The notes beneath the pieces were generated by a model. It worked only from the letters and a program-made list of their open reading frames with translations. It was not told where the DNA came from and searched no databases. A stretch of 54,184 nucleotides of DNA from an uncultured Oscillibacter sp. (lineage in GTDB: Bacteria; Bacillota; Clostridia; Oscillospirales; Oscillospiraceae), in NCBI GenBank assembly GCA_900770295.1, contig CAAGJQ010000118.1:1-54184 (forward strand), written 5' to 3'. The position numbers were made by a program, and so were the translations under genes. Of this stretch, positions 6,759 through 15,911 are shown in pieces. Each line of letters starts with the position of its first letter. Position 1 is the stretch's first letter.

Positions 6759-8168
6759 TCACAGGGTCCCGGACAGCTTTTCCTCCGGAGATCTGACCTT
6801 TCGGATAAACAGACCCAGGCAGGTGAAAATGACGCTGACCAGGATATTTCCCCAGCAGAAGAAGGTGTAGGGGGCAAAGGAGAAATCTGTCAGAGCGAAC
6901 AGACCCATATAGTAGACACAGCTGGCATTCCAGGGGATAAACGGGAGCACCAGCGTGGTGGAGTCCTCCATGGAGCGCGAGAGCATGCTGCGGTGGATAT
7001 CCCGCTCGTCAAACTTGCTGCGGAACATGTCGCCCATCAGGACCATGACCACGGTGAAGGTCGGCACCAGGGACACCAGGATCAGGCCGGTCAGAATGGT
7101 GGTCAGGATCAGGCCGCGGTCGGAACGCACGTTTTTGGTCAGGTGGAAGACCACGGGCTCCAGGAAGCCGCCGGCCTTCAGGACGCCGCCCAGGCCCAGG
7201 GCGATGATCACGGTGGCCATGGTGGAGAGCATGGACTGGATGCCGCCCTTGGACAGCATGGTATCCACCAGTCCGATGCCGGTCTGCGCCGCGTATCCCT
7301 TGTTCAGGGCGGTCATGACGGTCGAAATGCTGTCGCCCTGCAGAAAAACGGCCAGAAACGCTCCTGTCAGCGCCGGGATCAGCAGGGTGGGGATCGCCGG
7401 GACCTTCATAAGGCTCATGACCGCGATCATGACAAGGGGAACCAGCAGCAGGATGCTGAACGTAAAGTTGGAGGCCAGCGCGGTGCGGATCTCCTCGATG
7501 AACGCCATGTCCAGCGTGAGATGGGAGTAGTGCAGTCCCACCAGATAATATCCGATGAAGCAGAGCACCAGAGTGGGGATGGCGGTGATGCTCATGGCTT
7601 TGACATGGCTGAAGATATTGATGTCGCTGGTAGAGGACGCAAGGATGGTGGTGTCGGAGATGGGGGAGAGTTTATCTCCGAAGATGGCGCCGGAGAGGAC
7701 GGCGCCGACCATGACCTCCACGGGGATCCCCATGCTGACGCCCACGCTCACGCAGGCGATGCCCACGGTCCCCGCCGTACTCCAGGAGCTTCCGATACAG
7801 CTGCAAAGGACCGCGCAGAGCAGGAAGGAGATGGGCAGGACCCACTGGACATCCAGCCAGCCCAGGCCGTAATAGATCAGCATGGGCACCGTGCCGCACT
7901 GGATCCAGGCGGCGATCAGCATGCCGGCGCACATGAGGATCAGCGGCGTGATGATCGCCTCGCGGATGCCGCCCAGCATGCCCTTCTCCACGTCCCTGTA
8001 TGGGATGTGCAGATAAAACACACAGAGCGCCATCAGCAGCAAAATGTCGATCAGCAGCAAAATGATGGTGGGAATGGAGAGCTTGGTCCCGATCAGCAGG
8101 ATCGCCAGGGTGACCGCGATGGTGAGAAGGGAGAGCGCAAAACCAGGTTTGTTCCGATCACATTTCAT
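6759..8168 (-). CDS. NhaC family transporter (first of two)
   Basis: 469 residues, about 11-12 membrane segments. The family block is clear: CSCIGSSWSTAGTVGIACVS, then GAVLSGAIFGDKLSPISDTT. Members are Na+/H+ antiporters or exchangers of organic acids such as MleN (malate/lactate). Start is the ATG ending at 8168 (MKCDRNKPG, basic N-terminus before the first helix), with GGAG shortly upstream; a longer frame to 8249 has no such signal. Adjacent to a 2-hydroxyacid dehydrogenase and inside an acyl-CoA operon, an organic acid exchange role is plausible but not shown by sequence. Confidence 0.88.
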   Translation of the reverse strand: MKCDRNKPGFALSLLTIAVTLAILLIGTKLSIPTIILLLIDILLLMALCVFYLHIPYRDVEKGMLGGIREAIITPLILMCAGMLIAAWIQCGTVPMLIYYGLGWLDVQWVLPISFLLCAVLCSCIGSSWSTAGTVGIACVSVGVSMGIPVEVMVGAVLSGAIFGDKLSPISDTTILASSTSDINIFSHVKAMSITAIPTLVLCFIGYYLVGLHYSHLTLDMAFIEEIRTALASNFTFSILLLVPLVMIAVMSLMKVPAIPTLLIPALTGAFLAVFLQGDSISTVMTALNKGYAAQTGIGLVDTMLSKGGIQSMLSTMATVIIALGLGGVLKAGGFLEPVVFHLTKNVRSDRGLILTTILTGLILVSLVPTFTVVMVLMGDMFRSKFDERDIHRSMLSRSMEDSTTLVLPFIPWNASCVYYMGLFALTDFSFAPYTFFCWGNILVSVIFTCLGLFIRKVRSPEEKLSGTL

Positions 8169-8266
8169 GATGCATCTCCTCTCTTTTAAATTCCGGTGCA
8201 GCCCGGGGCGGCCAAAGGCTGCCCCGGGGATACACGTCCTTTGTAACATGCCCCAAAAAGAGCGGG

Positions 8267-9250
8267 TTATTTACCTCCGAAAACGCCGTTTCTGATGGGG
8301 GCCTGGTCATACCGGCCCTCCATGTAGTTCATGATGCTGCGGGCGGCCTCCCTGCGCCCGTTCCGCCGGGCGGAGCTGGAGTAGAAAGCGGCATGGGGGG
8401 TCAGGATCACATTGTCCATGCTGGCCAGGGGGTTGTGCTCCAGGTCGGGGTGCTCGTCATACAGAACGTCCAGCCCGGCGAAGCCCACCTTTCCGGACCG
8501 CAGGGCGTCGATCAGATCGCCCTCGTTGACCACCACGCCCCGGGAGGCGTTGATCAGGACGACGCCGTCCTTACACTTGGAAAAGGTCTCCGCGTTGAAG
8601 TAGTCGATCGTGGAGGGCGTGGCCTGGAGGTGAATACTGATGTAGTCAGCCTGGGCCAGGAAATCATCCAGCTCCAGCTTCTCCACGCCCATCTCCGCCA
8701 TCACTTCCGCGGACACGAAGGGATCGGTCGCCACAACTCTGGCGCCGAAGGCCAGCATCCGCTTGGCGACGCTTCTGGCGATATTGCCGAAGCCCACCAG
8801 TCCGCAGGTCAGCTCGTTGAAGGGCCGCATATCCGTAAAGGAGGTGGAGGCCCAGACGTGGTCCTCCCTGACCATCTTGCTGAACTGGAACAGGCGGCGG
8901 TTGATGGCCAGCATCATGGACATGACGTGGTCCGCGACCTCGTTGATGCAGTAGGTGGGGCAGTTGCAGACCGCGATCCCCAGCTCCGTGGCGGCCTGCA
9001 CGTCGCACTCGTTGAAGCCGACGCCGGTGAATTGCAGGAGCTTCAGCTTGGGCAGGCTCTCCAGAACATGGCGGGTAAAGGGCTCGAAATCACACAGGGC
9101 AACGTCGGCGTCCCTGCACTGCTCAATGAGCTTTTCCTCGTCATTCCCGCAGTGCGCGTCCCGGACCACGACCTCATAATCGCCGGTCAGCGTTTCCAGA
9201 ACGTACTCGATACCATCTGTGTGATTGCTCGTGTAAGCGATCTTATACAT
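8267..9250 (-). CDS. D-isomer specific 2-hydroxyacid dehydrogenase
   Basis: 327 residues. Rossmann motif GFGNIA (153-158) followed by an acidic residue in ATDPF (Asp176), which favours NAD over NADP. Catalytic triad Arg237 (NASRG), Glu266 (YDEHP) and His286 (TPHAAF) all present. These enzymes interconvert D-2-hydroxy acids and 2-oxo acids in the cytoplasm. It is 23 bases downstream of the ADP-forming synthetase gene in the same operon as a 2-oxoacid:ferredoxin oxidoreductase, so its 2-oxo acid is the likely substrate of that enzyme. Substrate side chain cannot be read. Confidence 0.92.
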   Translation of the reverse strand: MYKIAYTSNHTDGIEYVLETLTGDYEVVVRDAHCGNDEEKLIEQCRDADVALCDFEPFTRHVLESLPKLKLLQFTGVGFNECDVQAATELGIAVCNCPTYCINEVADHVMSMMLAINRRLFQFSKMVREDHVWASTSFTDMRPFNELTCGLVGFGNIARSVAKRMLAFGARVVATDPFVSAEVMAEMGVEKLELDDFLAQADYISIHLQATPSTIDYFNAETFSKCKDGVVLINASRGVVVNEGDLIDALRSGKVGFAGLDVLYDEHPDLEHNPLASMDNVILTPHAAFYSSSARRNGRREAARSIMNYMEGRYDQAPIRNGVFGGK

Positions 9251-9273
9251 CGTTCAGGTATCCTTTCTTTTTG

Positions 9274-11370
9274 TTATTTCAGAACCACCAGTCCGTCCGC
9301 GGCCGAGACGCCCTTCCCCTTTTCGTAGACAAAGAGGGGGTTGATGTCCATTTCCAGGAGATGGTCCCGGTTGGCGACGGCAAACTGGCTGACGGCGACC
9401 AGCGTGTCCGCCAGCGCGTCCACATCCAGCTCCGGCCCGCCGCGATAGCCGTGGAACATGGCGGAGGATTTTAAGGAGTCGATCATCATCATGGCCTCCG
9501 GCCGGCCGAAGGGCGCGGGGTACAGGGCCACATCCCGGAACAGCTCCACAAAGACGCCGCCCAGGCCCAGCAGCACCATGGGACCGAACTGGGGGTCCAC
9601 ATTCACGCCCACGATCACTTCCAGACCGGTGGGGATCATCTTCTGGACCAGAATGCCGTTGTAGCCGGCCTCCGGCCTCTTCGCCCTGACGTTGGCCAGG
9701 ATCTGCCGGTATTTTTCCCGCACCTCCTGGGGGGAGCGGACATTCAGCATGACCGCGCCCACATCGGACTTGTGCAGGATCTCCGCGGAGTCGATCTTCA
9801 GGACCACGGGATATCCGATCTCTTCGGCGTACCGGACGGCCTCGTCCTCTGTGACGGCCACAGCGGCGGGAGGGACGGGGACGCCGAAGCCGGAGAGCAG
9901 CTTTTTGCTGTCGTATTCCGAAAGGGCCCGCCGTGTGCCCTCCAGGGGCTGCGGAACGGCCAGGTCCAGGGTCCGCAGGTCCGCCGTGGCTCTCCAGGCG
10001 GCGTAATCCATCACTTTTTTCAGGGACTCATAGGCGTACTTGCCGGGGGTGAGCACGGGGATGTGGGCCTCCCGCAGGCGCTCCACCATGTCCGGCAGAC
10101 GGCCGGTCTCCACATTGGGGACGCAGACGATGGCGGAATCGGGACGCTCCAGCATCAGGCTCTCCATGGCGGAGACAAAGACCTCCGTGTCCTTCCGCTC
10201 CACATCGAACAGGGGGATCCCCACCACGGTCAGCGCGATGCCGGGATCACCGGCCACGGCCCGCAGGGTCTTTTTGTTGATCTCCATGTCCACCGTGGGC
10301 GCGGCAGTCAGGTCCAGGGGGTTGTTGGTGCTGGCGTAATCCGGCAGAACGGTCTTCAGCGCGGCGCAGGTCTCCGCCGAGAAGGCCGGGCAGTGCAGCC
10401 CGTACAGCTCGCACTGGTCCGCCGAGATGGCGCTCTCGCCGCCGGAGCCGCACATGACGGCAACGGCGTTTTTCTCCGGGAGATGGGGGAGGAGGGACAG
10501 GGTGCTGGTCACGCAGGCCAGTTCCTCGATGTCGTCCACCCGGATGACGCCGAACTTTCTGAAAACGGCGTCATAGCTCTTGTCCGAGCCGGCCATGCTG
10601 CCGGTGTGGGACGCGGCCGCCCGCACGGCTCCCGCCGAGCGGCCGGATTTGATAAAGACCACGGGCTTGCCCAGCTCCGCGGCCCGCTTCAAAACGGAGA
10701 CGAATTTTTCCGGACGGGTCACGCCTTCGATATAGGCGGCCACCACGCTGGTGTGGGGGTCGTTCACCAGGAACTCCAGATAGTCCTCAATGGTGGTGAT
10801 CTTGCTGTTGCCGCAGGAGATCAGATAGGAGAAATTGGCCTTGTGGCTGAGGAGCATGGAGGAGCAGATCTGACCGCTTTGCGACACAACGCCCACGTTT
10901 CCGGGCTTCCGGTCCATATCGAAGTAGAAGCCGTAGGGATATATTCCGTCTACAAAGTTGATGTATCCGGCGCAGTTGGGGCCCAGCACGGACATGCCGT
11001 TCTCCCGGCAGAACTGCTTCAGCCGGGCCTCCGCGGCGGCGTCCTCCGGATCGCCGGTCTCGCCGAAGCCGCTGGCGTAGATGACCGCCGCCTCGGCTCC
11101 CTTTTCGTGGGCGGTGCGCAGCAGGCCCTCCACGGTTTTTTTCGAGGTGGCGATGACCACCATGTCCAGGGGGGCGGGGACCTCTTCCAGATCGTGATAG
11201 CAGGTCTGGCCGAAAATGGTATCCTTCTTGGGGTTTACATAGAAAATATCCTCCGGCTTGCAGTGCCTGCTCTGGTGGAAGTAGGCCGCGGCCCGGCCGC
11301 CCAGGCTCTCTGACTCACTGGCGCCCACAATGGCGACGCGCCGGGGCTTGAAAAGTTTGTAAAGGCTCAA
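9274..11370 (-). CDS. ADP-forming acyl-CoA synthetase (fused alpha-beta)
   Basis: 698 residues, typical of the fused form. Order: CoA-binding Rossmann domain (RRVAIVGASES at 11-20), succinyl-CoA-ligase-like domain with the phosphorylated histidine in ASHTGSMAGS (His255), and a C-terminal ATP-grasp domain (GYPVVLKIDS, LLGLGGVFVELFRD, DINPL). It converts acyl-CoA + ADP + Pi to acid + ATP + CoA, conserving energy in fermentation. The start codon is TTG (ending at 11370), supported by GGAGGG six bases upstream. It lies between an NhaC-type transporter and the hydroxyacid dehydrogenase. Confidence 0.94.
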   Translation of the reverse strand: MSLYKLFKPRRVAIVGASESESLGGRAAAYFHQSRHCKPEDIFYVNPKKDTIFGQTCYHDLEEVPAPLDMVVIATSKKTVEGLLRTAHEKGAEAAVIYASGFGETGDPEDAAAEARLKQFCRENGMSVLGPNCAGYINFVDGIYPYGFYFDMDRKPGNVGVVSQSGQICSSMLLSHKANFSYLISCGNSKITTIEDYLEFLVNDPHTSVVAAYIEGVTRPEKFVSVLKRAAELGKPVVFIKSGRSAGAVRAAASHTGSMAGSDKSYDAVFRKFGVIRVDDIEELACVTSTLSLLPHLPEKNAVAVMCGSGGESAISADQCELYGLHCPAFSAETCAALKTVLPDYASTNNPLDLTAAPTVDMEINKKTLRAVAGDPGIALTVVGIPLFDVERKDTEVFVSAMESLMLERPDSAIVCVPNVETGRLPDMVERLREAHIPVLTPGKYAYESLKKVMDYAAWRATADLRTLDLAVPQPLEGTRRALSEYDSKKLLSGFGVPVPPAAVAVTEDEAVRYAEEIGYPVVLKIDSAEILHKSDVGAVMLNVRSPQEVREKYRQILANVRAKRPEAGYNGILVQKMIPTGLEVIVGVNVDPQFGPMVLLGLGGVFVELFRDVALYPAPFGRPEAMMMIDSLKSSAMFHGYRGGPELDVDALADTLVAVSQFAVANRDHLLEMDINPLFVYEKGKGVSAADGLVVLK

Positions 11371-11451
11371 AATGATCCCTCCGTAGCGGGGATGCCGGCC
11401 GCGCGGCGCGAGGAGGAGCGCCGCGCGGCCCGGGCACCCGGGATGAAAGAG

Positions 11452-12912
11452 TTACTCAGCTGTCTCCGCAGCCGCCTGAACCGGCTCTTCCGCAGGCAGA
11501 TTGTAGTTCGGCAGCACATAGGCGAAGACGATGTTCAGAATAATCGTACCATAAATAAAGATCAGATAGGGGAAGAAGTTGAATGGATTGACGCCGAAAT
11601 ATGTTTCAATATACACCGCGGCGATGGACCAGGGCGCCAGCACGCAGCCCAGGGTGGAGCAGCTTTGCAGCAGGCGGACCATGTTCTTCCTGGAGACGCC
11701 CAGGCGCGTGTAGCCCTCGCCGAACATCTCGCTTGCCACGAAGTTGGTGCCGTAGACTGTGGGCAGGGCCACCTGCAGCAGCAGGGTGCCGATGGAGCCC
11801 ACCAGAACCAGGTCGCCGACTCTCTTCAGCTTGCTGAACATCATGCTGCTCATGACCTTCACAACGCCGATCCTGCCGATCACGCCGGCGAAGGACATGG
11901 CGATGGTCACGAAGACATACATGGACACGTTGGCGGTCATGCCGCCCCGGCCCAGCAGAGACGTGAACTGGGAGCAGTATTCAAACTCGGGCAGCATCTC
12001 GACCTTGAAGCCGGAGTACAGCGCCAGGAAGCCGTTTTTCAGCGTGAAGCCGTGGAGGAGAACGCCGATCGGCAGGCCCGTCAGGCCGGAGATGAACATG
12101 GCGATGGAGGGGGAGACCCGCTTGATGATCAGGAACACCAGGACGGCGACGGGGATCAGGACCAGGATGCTGCTGTGGAAAGCGGTGTTCACGGAGGTCA
12201 TGTATTCCGCGATGCCCTGCTGATCGATCTCGCTGCCGCTCTGGGTGAAGCCGAGGATCGTGTATACGATGCAGGAGATCACAAAGGCGGTGCCGGCGGG
12301 CTTGATCATGAGCTTCATGGATTCCAGCGGAGAAGCGCCGCCGGACAGCTGGCCGGACAGCGTGGGCATGTCCGCCACGGGGCACCAGATCTGGCCCATG
12401 TAGCAGCCGCAGGCGCAGGCGCCGGCGGCCATGGCGGGATTCACGCCCATAACGCTGGCCACGCCGAACATGATGACGCCGATGGTGCCGACAGAGCCGT
12501 TGGACGTGCCCAGAATGACGGCGACGATGCTGCAGAACAGGAAGCAGCACAGCAGGATGATCTTGGGGGAGATGATCTGCAGCAGCCAGCCGATGAGCAC
12601 GGGGATCGTGCCGGAGTACAGCCAGGCGCCCAGAGTGAAGCCGATGGCTGTGATAAAGATGAACAGACTGCCGTTTTCCGTCATCTTCTCATACATGGCC
12701 TCCACCATTTCGTCCAGGGTGTAGCCGCAGCGCGCGCCGATCACCATGGCATAGGCGGTGCTGATGATAATGATGACCTCCACCCGCAGGCCGAATTTGG
12801 TATAGCCGATCACCGCGAAAAGGATCAGGAACAGGATGCAGGAAATTGCTTCAAAGTTGCCGGGAAGCCGCTTGGTCTTTTCTGTTTTCTTGCTCTCCTT
12901 CTTTTCACTCAT
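11452..12912 (-). CDS. NhaC family transporter (second)
   Basis: 486 residues with about 12 membrane segments and a charged N-terminus (MSEKKESKKTEK). Signature region includes ILGTSNGSVGTIGVIMFGVA and CGCYMGQIWCPVADMPTLS, aligned with the GSSW...SDTT blocks of the other NhaC-type gene but divergent, with Cys-rich residues. Start at the ATG ending 12912 because AGGAG is 8 bases upstream. It directly follows the gamma subunit of the oxidoreductase (43 bases). Two different NhaC-like carriers in one catabolic operon suggest substrate uptake and product or Na+/H+ exchange; specificity is unknown. Confidence 0.82.
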   Translation of the reverse strand: MSEKKESKKTEKTKRLPGNFEAISCILFLILFAVIGYTKFGLRVEVIIIISTAYAMVIGARCGYTLDEMVEAMYEKMTENGSLFIFITAIGFTLGAWLYSGTIPVLIGWLLQIISPKIILLCCFLFCSIVAVILGTSNGSVGTIGVIMFGVASVMGVNPAMAAGACACGCYMGQIWCPVADMPTLSGQLSGGASPLESMKLMIKPAGTAFVISCIVYTILGFTQSGSEIDQQGIAEYMTSVNTAFHSSILVLIPVAVLVFLIIKRVSPSIAMFISGLTGLPIGVLLHGFTLKNGFLALYSGFKVEMLPEFEYCSQFTSLLGRGGMTANVSMYVFVTIAMSFAGVIGRIGVVKVMSSMMFSKLKRVGDLVLVGSIGTLLLQVALPTVYGTNFVASEMFGEGYTRLGVSRKNMVRLLQSCSTLGCVLAPWSIAAVYIETYFGVNPFNFFPYLIFIYGTIILNIVFAYVLPNYNLPAEEPVQAAAETAE

Positions 12913-12955
12913 ACCCGTATCTCCTTTTTCTGAAATCATAGCCGGACCATCGGGG

Positions 12956-13492
12956 TCAGTCGATGTAGCCGGCCCGCAGCGCCTCCAGATTTTTCTCGTT
13001 GTATTTGCCCTTGCCCTTGGACTCGAAGTAGCGGCACATGCCGGACTCCAGCTCGTCTTTTCCGAAAAGGCCGGTGGTCGTGGCCACCGCTCCCAGCATC
13101 ACGAGGTTGGCGCCCTTGGCGTTTTGCAACTGGGCCGCCGTTTCACTGGCGGCGACCTTGACCACGTGGATATCGTCCCGGTATGTGCGGCCGGGGTCCA
13201 CGATGGTGGAGTTGACGAAGAGGTATCCGCCGGGCCGGATCGAGGCTTCGAACTTGTCGATGGCCTGCGCATTCATGGTGAAGGCGATGTCCAGACCGCT
13301 TGCCATGGGGCTGCCGATGGGCTCGTCAGAGACCTTCACCGTGCAGTTGGCGGTGCCGCCGCGCATCTCGGCGCCGTAAGAGGGGAACCAGGTGATCTTC
13401 TTTCCCTCGTCGTTGGCGATGGAGGCGATCAGCATACCCGCGGTCAATACGCCCTGGCCGCCGAAGCCGGCGCAGATGATCGTGACTTCCAT
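12956..13492 (-). CDS. 2-oxoacid:ferredoxin oxidoreductase gamma subunit
   Basis: 178 residues. The opening IICAGFGGQGVLTAGMLIA is the glycine-rich signature of the POR/KOR gamma domain, followed by WFPSYGAEMRGGTANC, another family block. It forms the CoA-handling gamma part of the enzyme. Strong AAGGAGG eight bases before the ATG; it starts three bases after the beta subunit stop. Normal length. Confidence 0.94.
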   Translation of the reverse strand: MEVTIICAGFGGQGVLTAGMLIASIANDEGKKITWFPSYGAEMRGGTANCTVKVSDEPIGSPMASGLDIAFTMNAQAIDKFEASIRPGGYLFVNSTIVDPGRTYRDDIHVVKVAASETAAQLQNAKGANLVMLGAVATTTGLFGKDELESGMCRYFESKGKGKYNEKNLEALRAGYID

Positions 13493-13495
13493 AGC

Positions 13496-14230
13496 TCAAT
13501 CCTCCTTTCCGTTGTCGATGAACTCGCCGGTGGGATAGACCTTCATAACGGTCTCGTTCATGTGCTCCCAGGCCTTCAGCGGGGTCATGTTCCAGTTGGT
13601 CGGGCAGGGAGACAGGATCTCGACCAGGCAGAAGCCCTTCCCCTCCAGCTGGTAGCGCATGGCCTTGCTGACATAGCGCTTGGTCTTGCGGATCTCGGCC
13701 GGGCTGCTGACGCTGCCCCGGGCCAGATAGGCGATGGGCAGGCCGGTGAGCATGTTCACGACATCAATGGGATATCCGAACTGGGCGGGGTCCTTGCCGG
13801 CGGGCGAGGAGGTGGTGACCTGTCCCACCAGGGTGGTGGGGGCCATCTGGCCGCCGGTCATGCCGTAGTTGCCGTTGTTGATAATGAACGCGCAGATGTT
13901 CTCATTGCGCATCGCCACATGATAGGTCTCGGCCAGGCCGATGGCATAGCCGCAGCCGTCGCCGCCTCTGGCGTAGACGAAGCACTCGGGGCGGACGCGC
14001 TTGGCGGCGCTGCCGGTCTCCAGAATCCGGCCGTGGGGGCCGACGATGTAATCGCTGTGGATATAGCGGGTCATGTTGTTGCTGCAGGCGATGTCGATCA
14101 TGCCGATGGCCTTGTCGACGATGCCCAGCTCGTCCATGCACTCCGTGAAGATCCGGTCAAAAATTCCATGGCCGCAGCCGGGGCAGTATTTGCTCTCGCC
14201 GAAAACGGCGGAGGGTGTCGCACGTTTCAC
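13496..14230 (-). CDS. 2-oxoacid:ferredoxin oxidoreductase beta subunit (TPP-binding)
   Basis: 244 residues. Contains YCPGCGHG (15-22), a cysteine/histidine region near the iron-sulfur site, and the TPP/Mg motif from GDG (90-92) to IINNGNYGMTGGQ (117-127). This subunit carries out decarboxylation of the 2-oxo acid. The start is a GTG that begins immediately after the TAA of the alpha subunit, so translation is coupled. Length is short for the family (no C-terminal extension), as in VorA/KorB types. Confidence 0.94.
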   Translation of the reverse strand: MKRATPSAVFGESKYCPGCGHGIFDRIFTECMDELGIVDKAIGMIDIACSNNMTRYIHSDYIVGPHGRILETGSAAKRVRPECFVYARGGDGCGYAIGLAETYHVAMRNENICAFIINNGNYGMTGGQMAPTTLVGQVTTSSPAGKDPAQFGYPIDVVNMLTGLPIAYLARGSVSSPAEIRKTKRYVSKAMRYQLEGKGFCLVEILSPCPTNWNMTPLKAWEHMNETVMKVYPTGEFIDNGKED

Positions 14231-15307
14231 TTAGAATACCTCCTCTTCCTTGAGGTTGCCGCTTAAGGCGTCCTCGGCATATTTCACCGCGATCTCGGGG
14301 TCCGGCATGACCTTGCCCTGACAGTAGGAGTAGACGGGGACGCGGCAGCGGACCGCGTTCATGACATCTTCCTTCATCTGGGCCAGAATGTTGATCTCCA
14401 CGGTGATCAGAGCCTTCACCTGGGGCCCCAGCTCCTGGAAGGCCTTGACGGGGAAGGGCCAGAGGCGCTTGGGACGGACCAGACCGGCCTTGATGCCCCG
14501 GGACCGGGCCAGATCCACCGCCTGCTTCGCGATCCGGGAGGAGATGCCGTAGGCCACATAGACGACCTCCGCGTCCTCCGTGCGGTAGTTCTCCCAATCC
14601 TGCTCATTTTCCCGCATGACGGAGATCTTTTCCTTCCAGGTCTGGTAATACTCCTCGGCGGAAACGTAGTTGAAGGGGTCCGTCAGCTCCCGGAAGGGCT
14701 GGCCCAGCGGCGTGCCCTTGCAGGTCCAGTCGAAGCGGTTGATGTCCACTTCCTTCATCTCCGGCAGCTCGCAGCCCTCCACCATCTGGCCGATGCAGCC
14801 GTCCAGCATCAGGATCACGGGCTGGCGGTATTTCTCGGCGATGTCAAAGGACTGGTAGGCCATGTCCGCGCACTCCTGCACGCTGTTGGGGGCCAGAATG
14901 ATCAGCTTGTAGTCGCCGCTGGCGCCGTTTTTCGCGATTTGCCAGTAGGAGTCCTGGCCGGGAGCGATGCTGGCTCCGCCGCAGCCGAACCGCATGACCA
15001 GCACGAACAGCGCCGGGATCTGGTCTGCCGTGATGTAGCCGAGAGGCTCCTGAAACAGGGTAAAACCAACGGCGGAGGAGGAGGTCATGGCTCTGGCGCC
15101 GCAGCCGCCGGCGCCCAGCACCAGGCTCGCGCTGGCCAGCTCGGATTCGCCCTGGATAAAGGTGCCGCCCACCTCGGGCTGACGCCATGCCATCCACTCC
15201 AGGATCTCGCTCTGCGGTGTGATCGGATATCCGGCATAGAAGCGGCATCCGGCGCGGACCGCGCTCTCCGCGATGGCCTCGTTGCCTTTCATCAGTTTCA
15301 AACTCAT
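14231..15307 (-). CDS. 2-oxoacid:ferredoxin oxidoreductase alpha subunit
   Basis: 358 residues. Contains GYPITPQSEILEWMA, ARAMTSSSAVGF and the central LMRFGCGGASIAPGQDSYW substrate-side region, then a transketolase C-terminal-like domain (YVAYGISSRIAKQAVDLAR, GLVRPKRLWPFP). It is paralogous to the partial alpha subunit at 1-294. Start ATG with AAGGGGG seven bases upstream. Together with delta, beta and gamma genes in the order delta-alpha-beta-gamma it encodes a complete CoA-acylating 2-oxoacid:ferredoxin oxidoreductase. Substrate class (branched-chain, aromatic or other) undetermined. Confidence 0.94.
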   Translation of the reverse strand: MSLKLMKGNEAIAESAVRAGCRFYAGYPITPQSEILEWMAWRQPEVGGTFIQGESELASASLVLGAGGCGARAMTSSSAVGFTLFQEPLGYITADQIPALFVLVMRFGCGGASIAPGQDSYWQIAKNGASGDYKLIILAPNSVQECADMAYQSFDIAEKYRQPVILMLDGCIGQMVEGCELPEMKEVDINRFDWTCKGTPLGQPFRELTDPFNYVSAEEYYQTWKEKISVMRENEQDWENYRTEDAEVVYVAYGISSRIAKQAVDLARSRGIKAGLVRPKRLWPFPVKAFQELGPQVKALITVEINILAQMKEDVMNAVRCRVPVYSYCQGKVMPDPEIAVKYAEDALSGNLKEEEVF

Positions 15308-15319
15308 GTTGATTCCCCC

Positions 15320-15520
15320 TTACTCCGCGATTTCATATACAAAATCAGGGCATACGTCAAAGCACGTTCCGCATGCAACGCACTTTTCCTCATCGACCTC
15401 CACATAGGAGTATCCCTTTGCGTTTTGCTTGCTTGAAACGGTCAGCGCTTTTTTCGGACAGGATGCAACACAGTAGTAGCAGCCTTTGCATCTCTCCTGA
15501 TGCAGGATCATCTTTCCCAT
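15320..15520 (-). CDS. 2-oxoacid:ferredoxin oxidoreductase delta subunit (2x[4Fe-4S] ferredoxin)
   Basis: 66 residues with CKGCYYCVASC (followed by PKKAL) and CVACGTCFDVC (followed by PDF), two complete [4Fe-4S] sites. First gene of the 10.6 kb minus-strand operon that ends at 4940; the alpha subunit starts 12 bases later. AGGAG lies about 10 bases upstream of the ATG. The operon promoter is at 15634-15663. Confidence 0.92.
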   Translation of the reverse strand: MGKMILHQERCKGCYYCVASCPKKALTVSSKQNAKGYSYVEVDEEKCVACGTCFDVCPDFVYEIAE

Positions 15521-15633
15521 TTCATTTCATCTCCTTGTACAGCAAACTGAATGACTCGCGCGAGCCGATGTGCCGGAATGGAACACGTGTGGGCTGGCCC
15601 TCCGACAGAAAGGACAGCCCCGGTTGTGCAACT

Positions 15634-15663
15634 ATCATATAATATTGAAATTTCACGTGTAAA
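15634..15663 (-). promoter_or_regulatory. Promoter of the long acyl-CoA/oxidoreductase operon
   Basis: Minus strand TTTACA (15658-15663), 18-base spacer, TATGAT (15634-15639), about 114 bases before the delta-subunit start. The 5' leader between is GC-rich with no clear open frame. The rest of the gap up to 15911 holds only hairpins (see terminators at 15776 and 15872). Confidence 0.6.
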
Positions 15664-15775
15664 ATTTAGTCGTTTTAACATTCACACGGTCGCGTTTTTC
15701 GGGCAGAGGCGTGTTTTTGTATTTTTTTTCGTGCAAAAAACCGGGATTTGTCTCATTACCGGGAAATTGGCCCGC

Positions 15776-15824
15776 CGGTGCGCGCAAAAGCCGGGCCGGG
15801 AGCCTGCGCTCCGGCCCGGCTTTG
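15776..15824. terminator. GC-rich inverted repeat between the operon promoter and the GntR terminator
   Basis: GCCGGGCCGGGAG and CTCCGGCCCGGC pair with a single bulge around a short loop, flanked by AAAA on the left and TTTG on the right. It could serve as a second, backup terminator for the minus-strand GntR gene, or act on the plus strand. Function is inferred. Confidence 0.45.
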
Positions 15825-15871
15825 AAAAGACTCCGGGCGCCGGTCCCCGTGCGGGACCCCACCGGAGGGAT

Positions 15872-15902
15872 AAAAAAAGATGAGCCCTGTCAGGCTCATC
15901 TT
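15872..15902 (-). terminator. Rho-independent terminator of the GntR gene
   Basis: Minus strand: AAGATGAGCC, loop TGACAG, GGCTCATCTT, then a run of T (15872-15878). It starts 10 bases after the GntR stop codon. Confidence 0.85.
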
Positions 15903-15911
15903 AACGGGTCC

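Noticed and set aside
9772..11313. 513-codon plus-strand frame opposite the ADP-forming synthetase
   Set aside because: Antisense shadow caused by GC-rich third positions; composition is repetitive Gly/His/Val and the real gene on the minus strand has all catalytic motifs.
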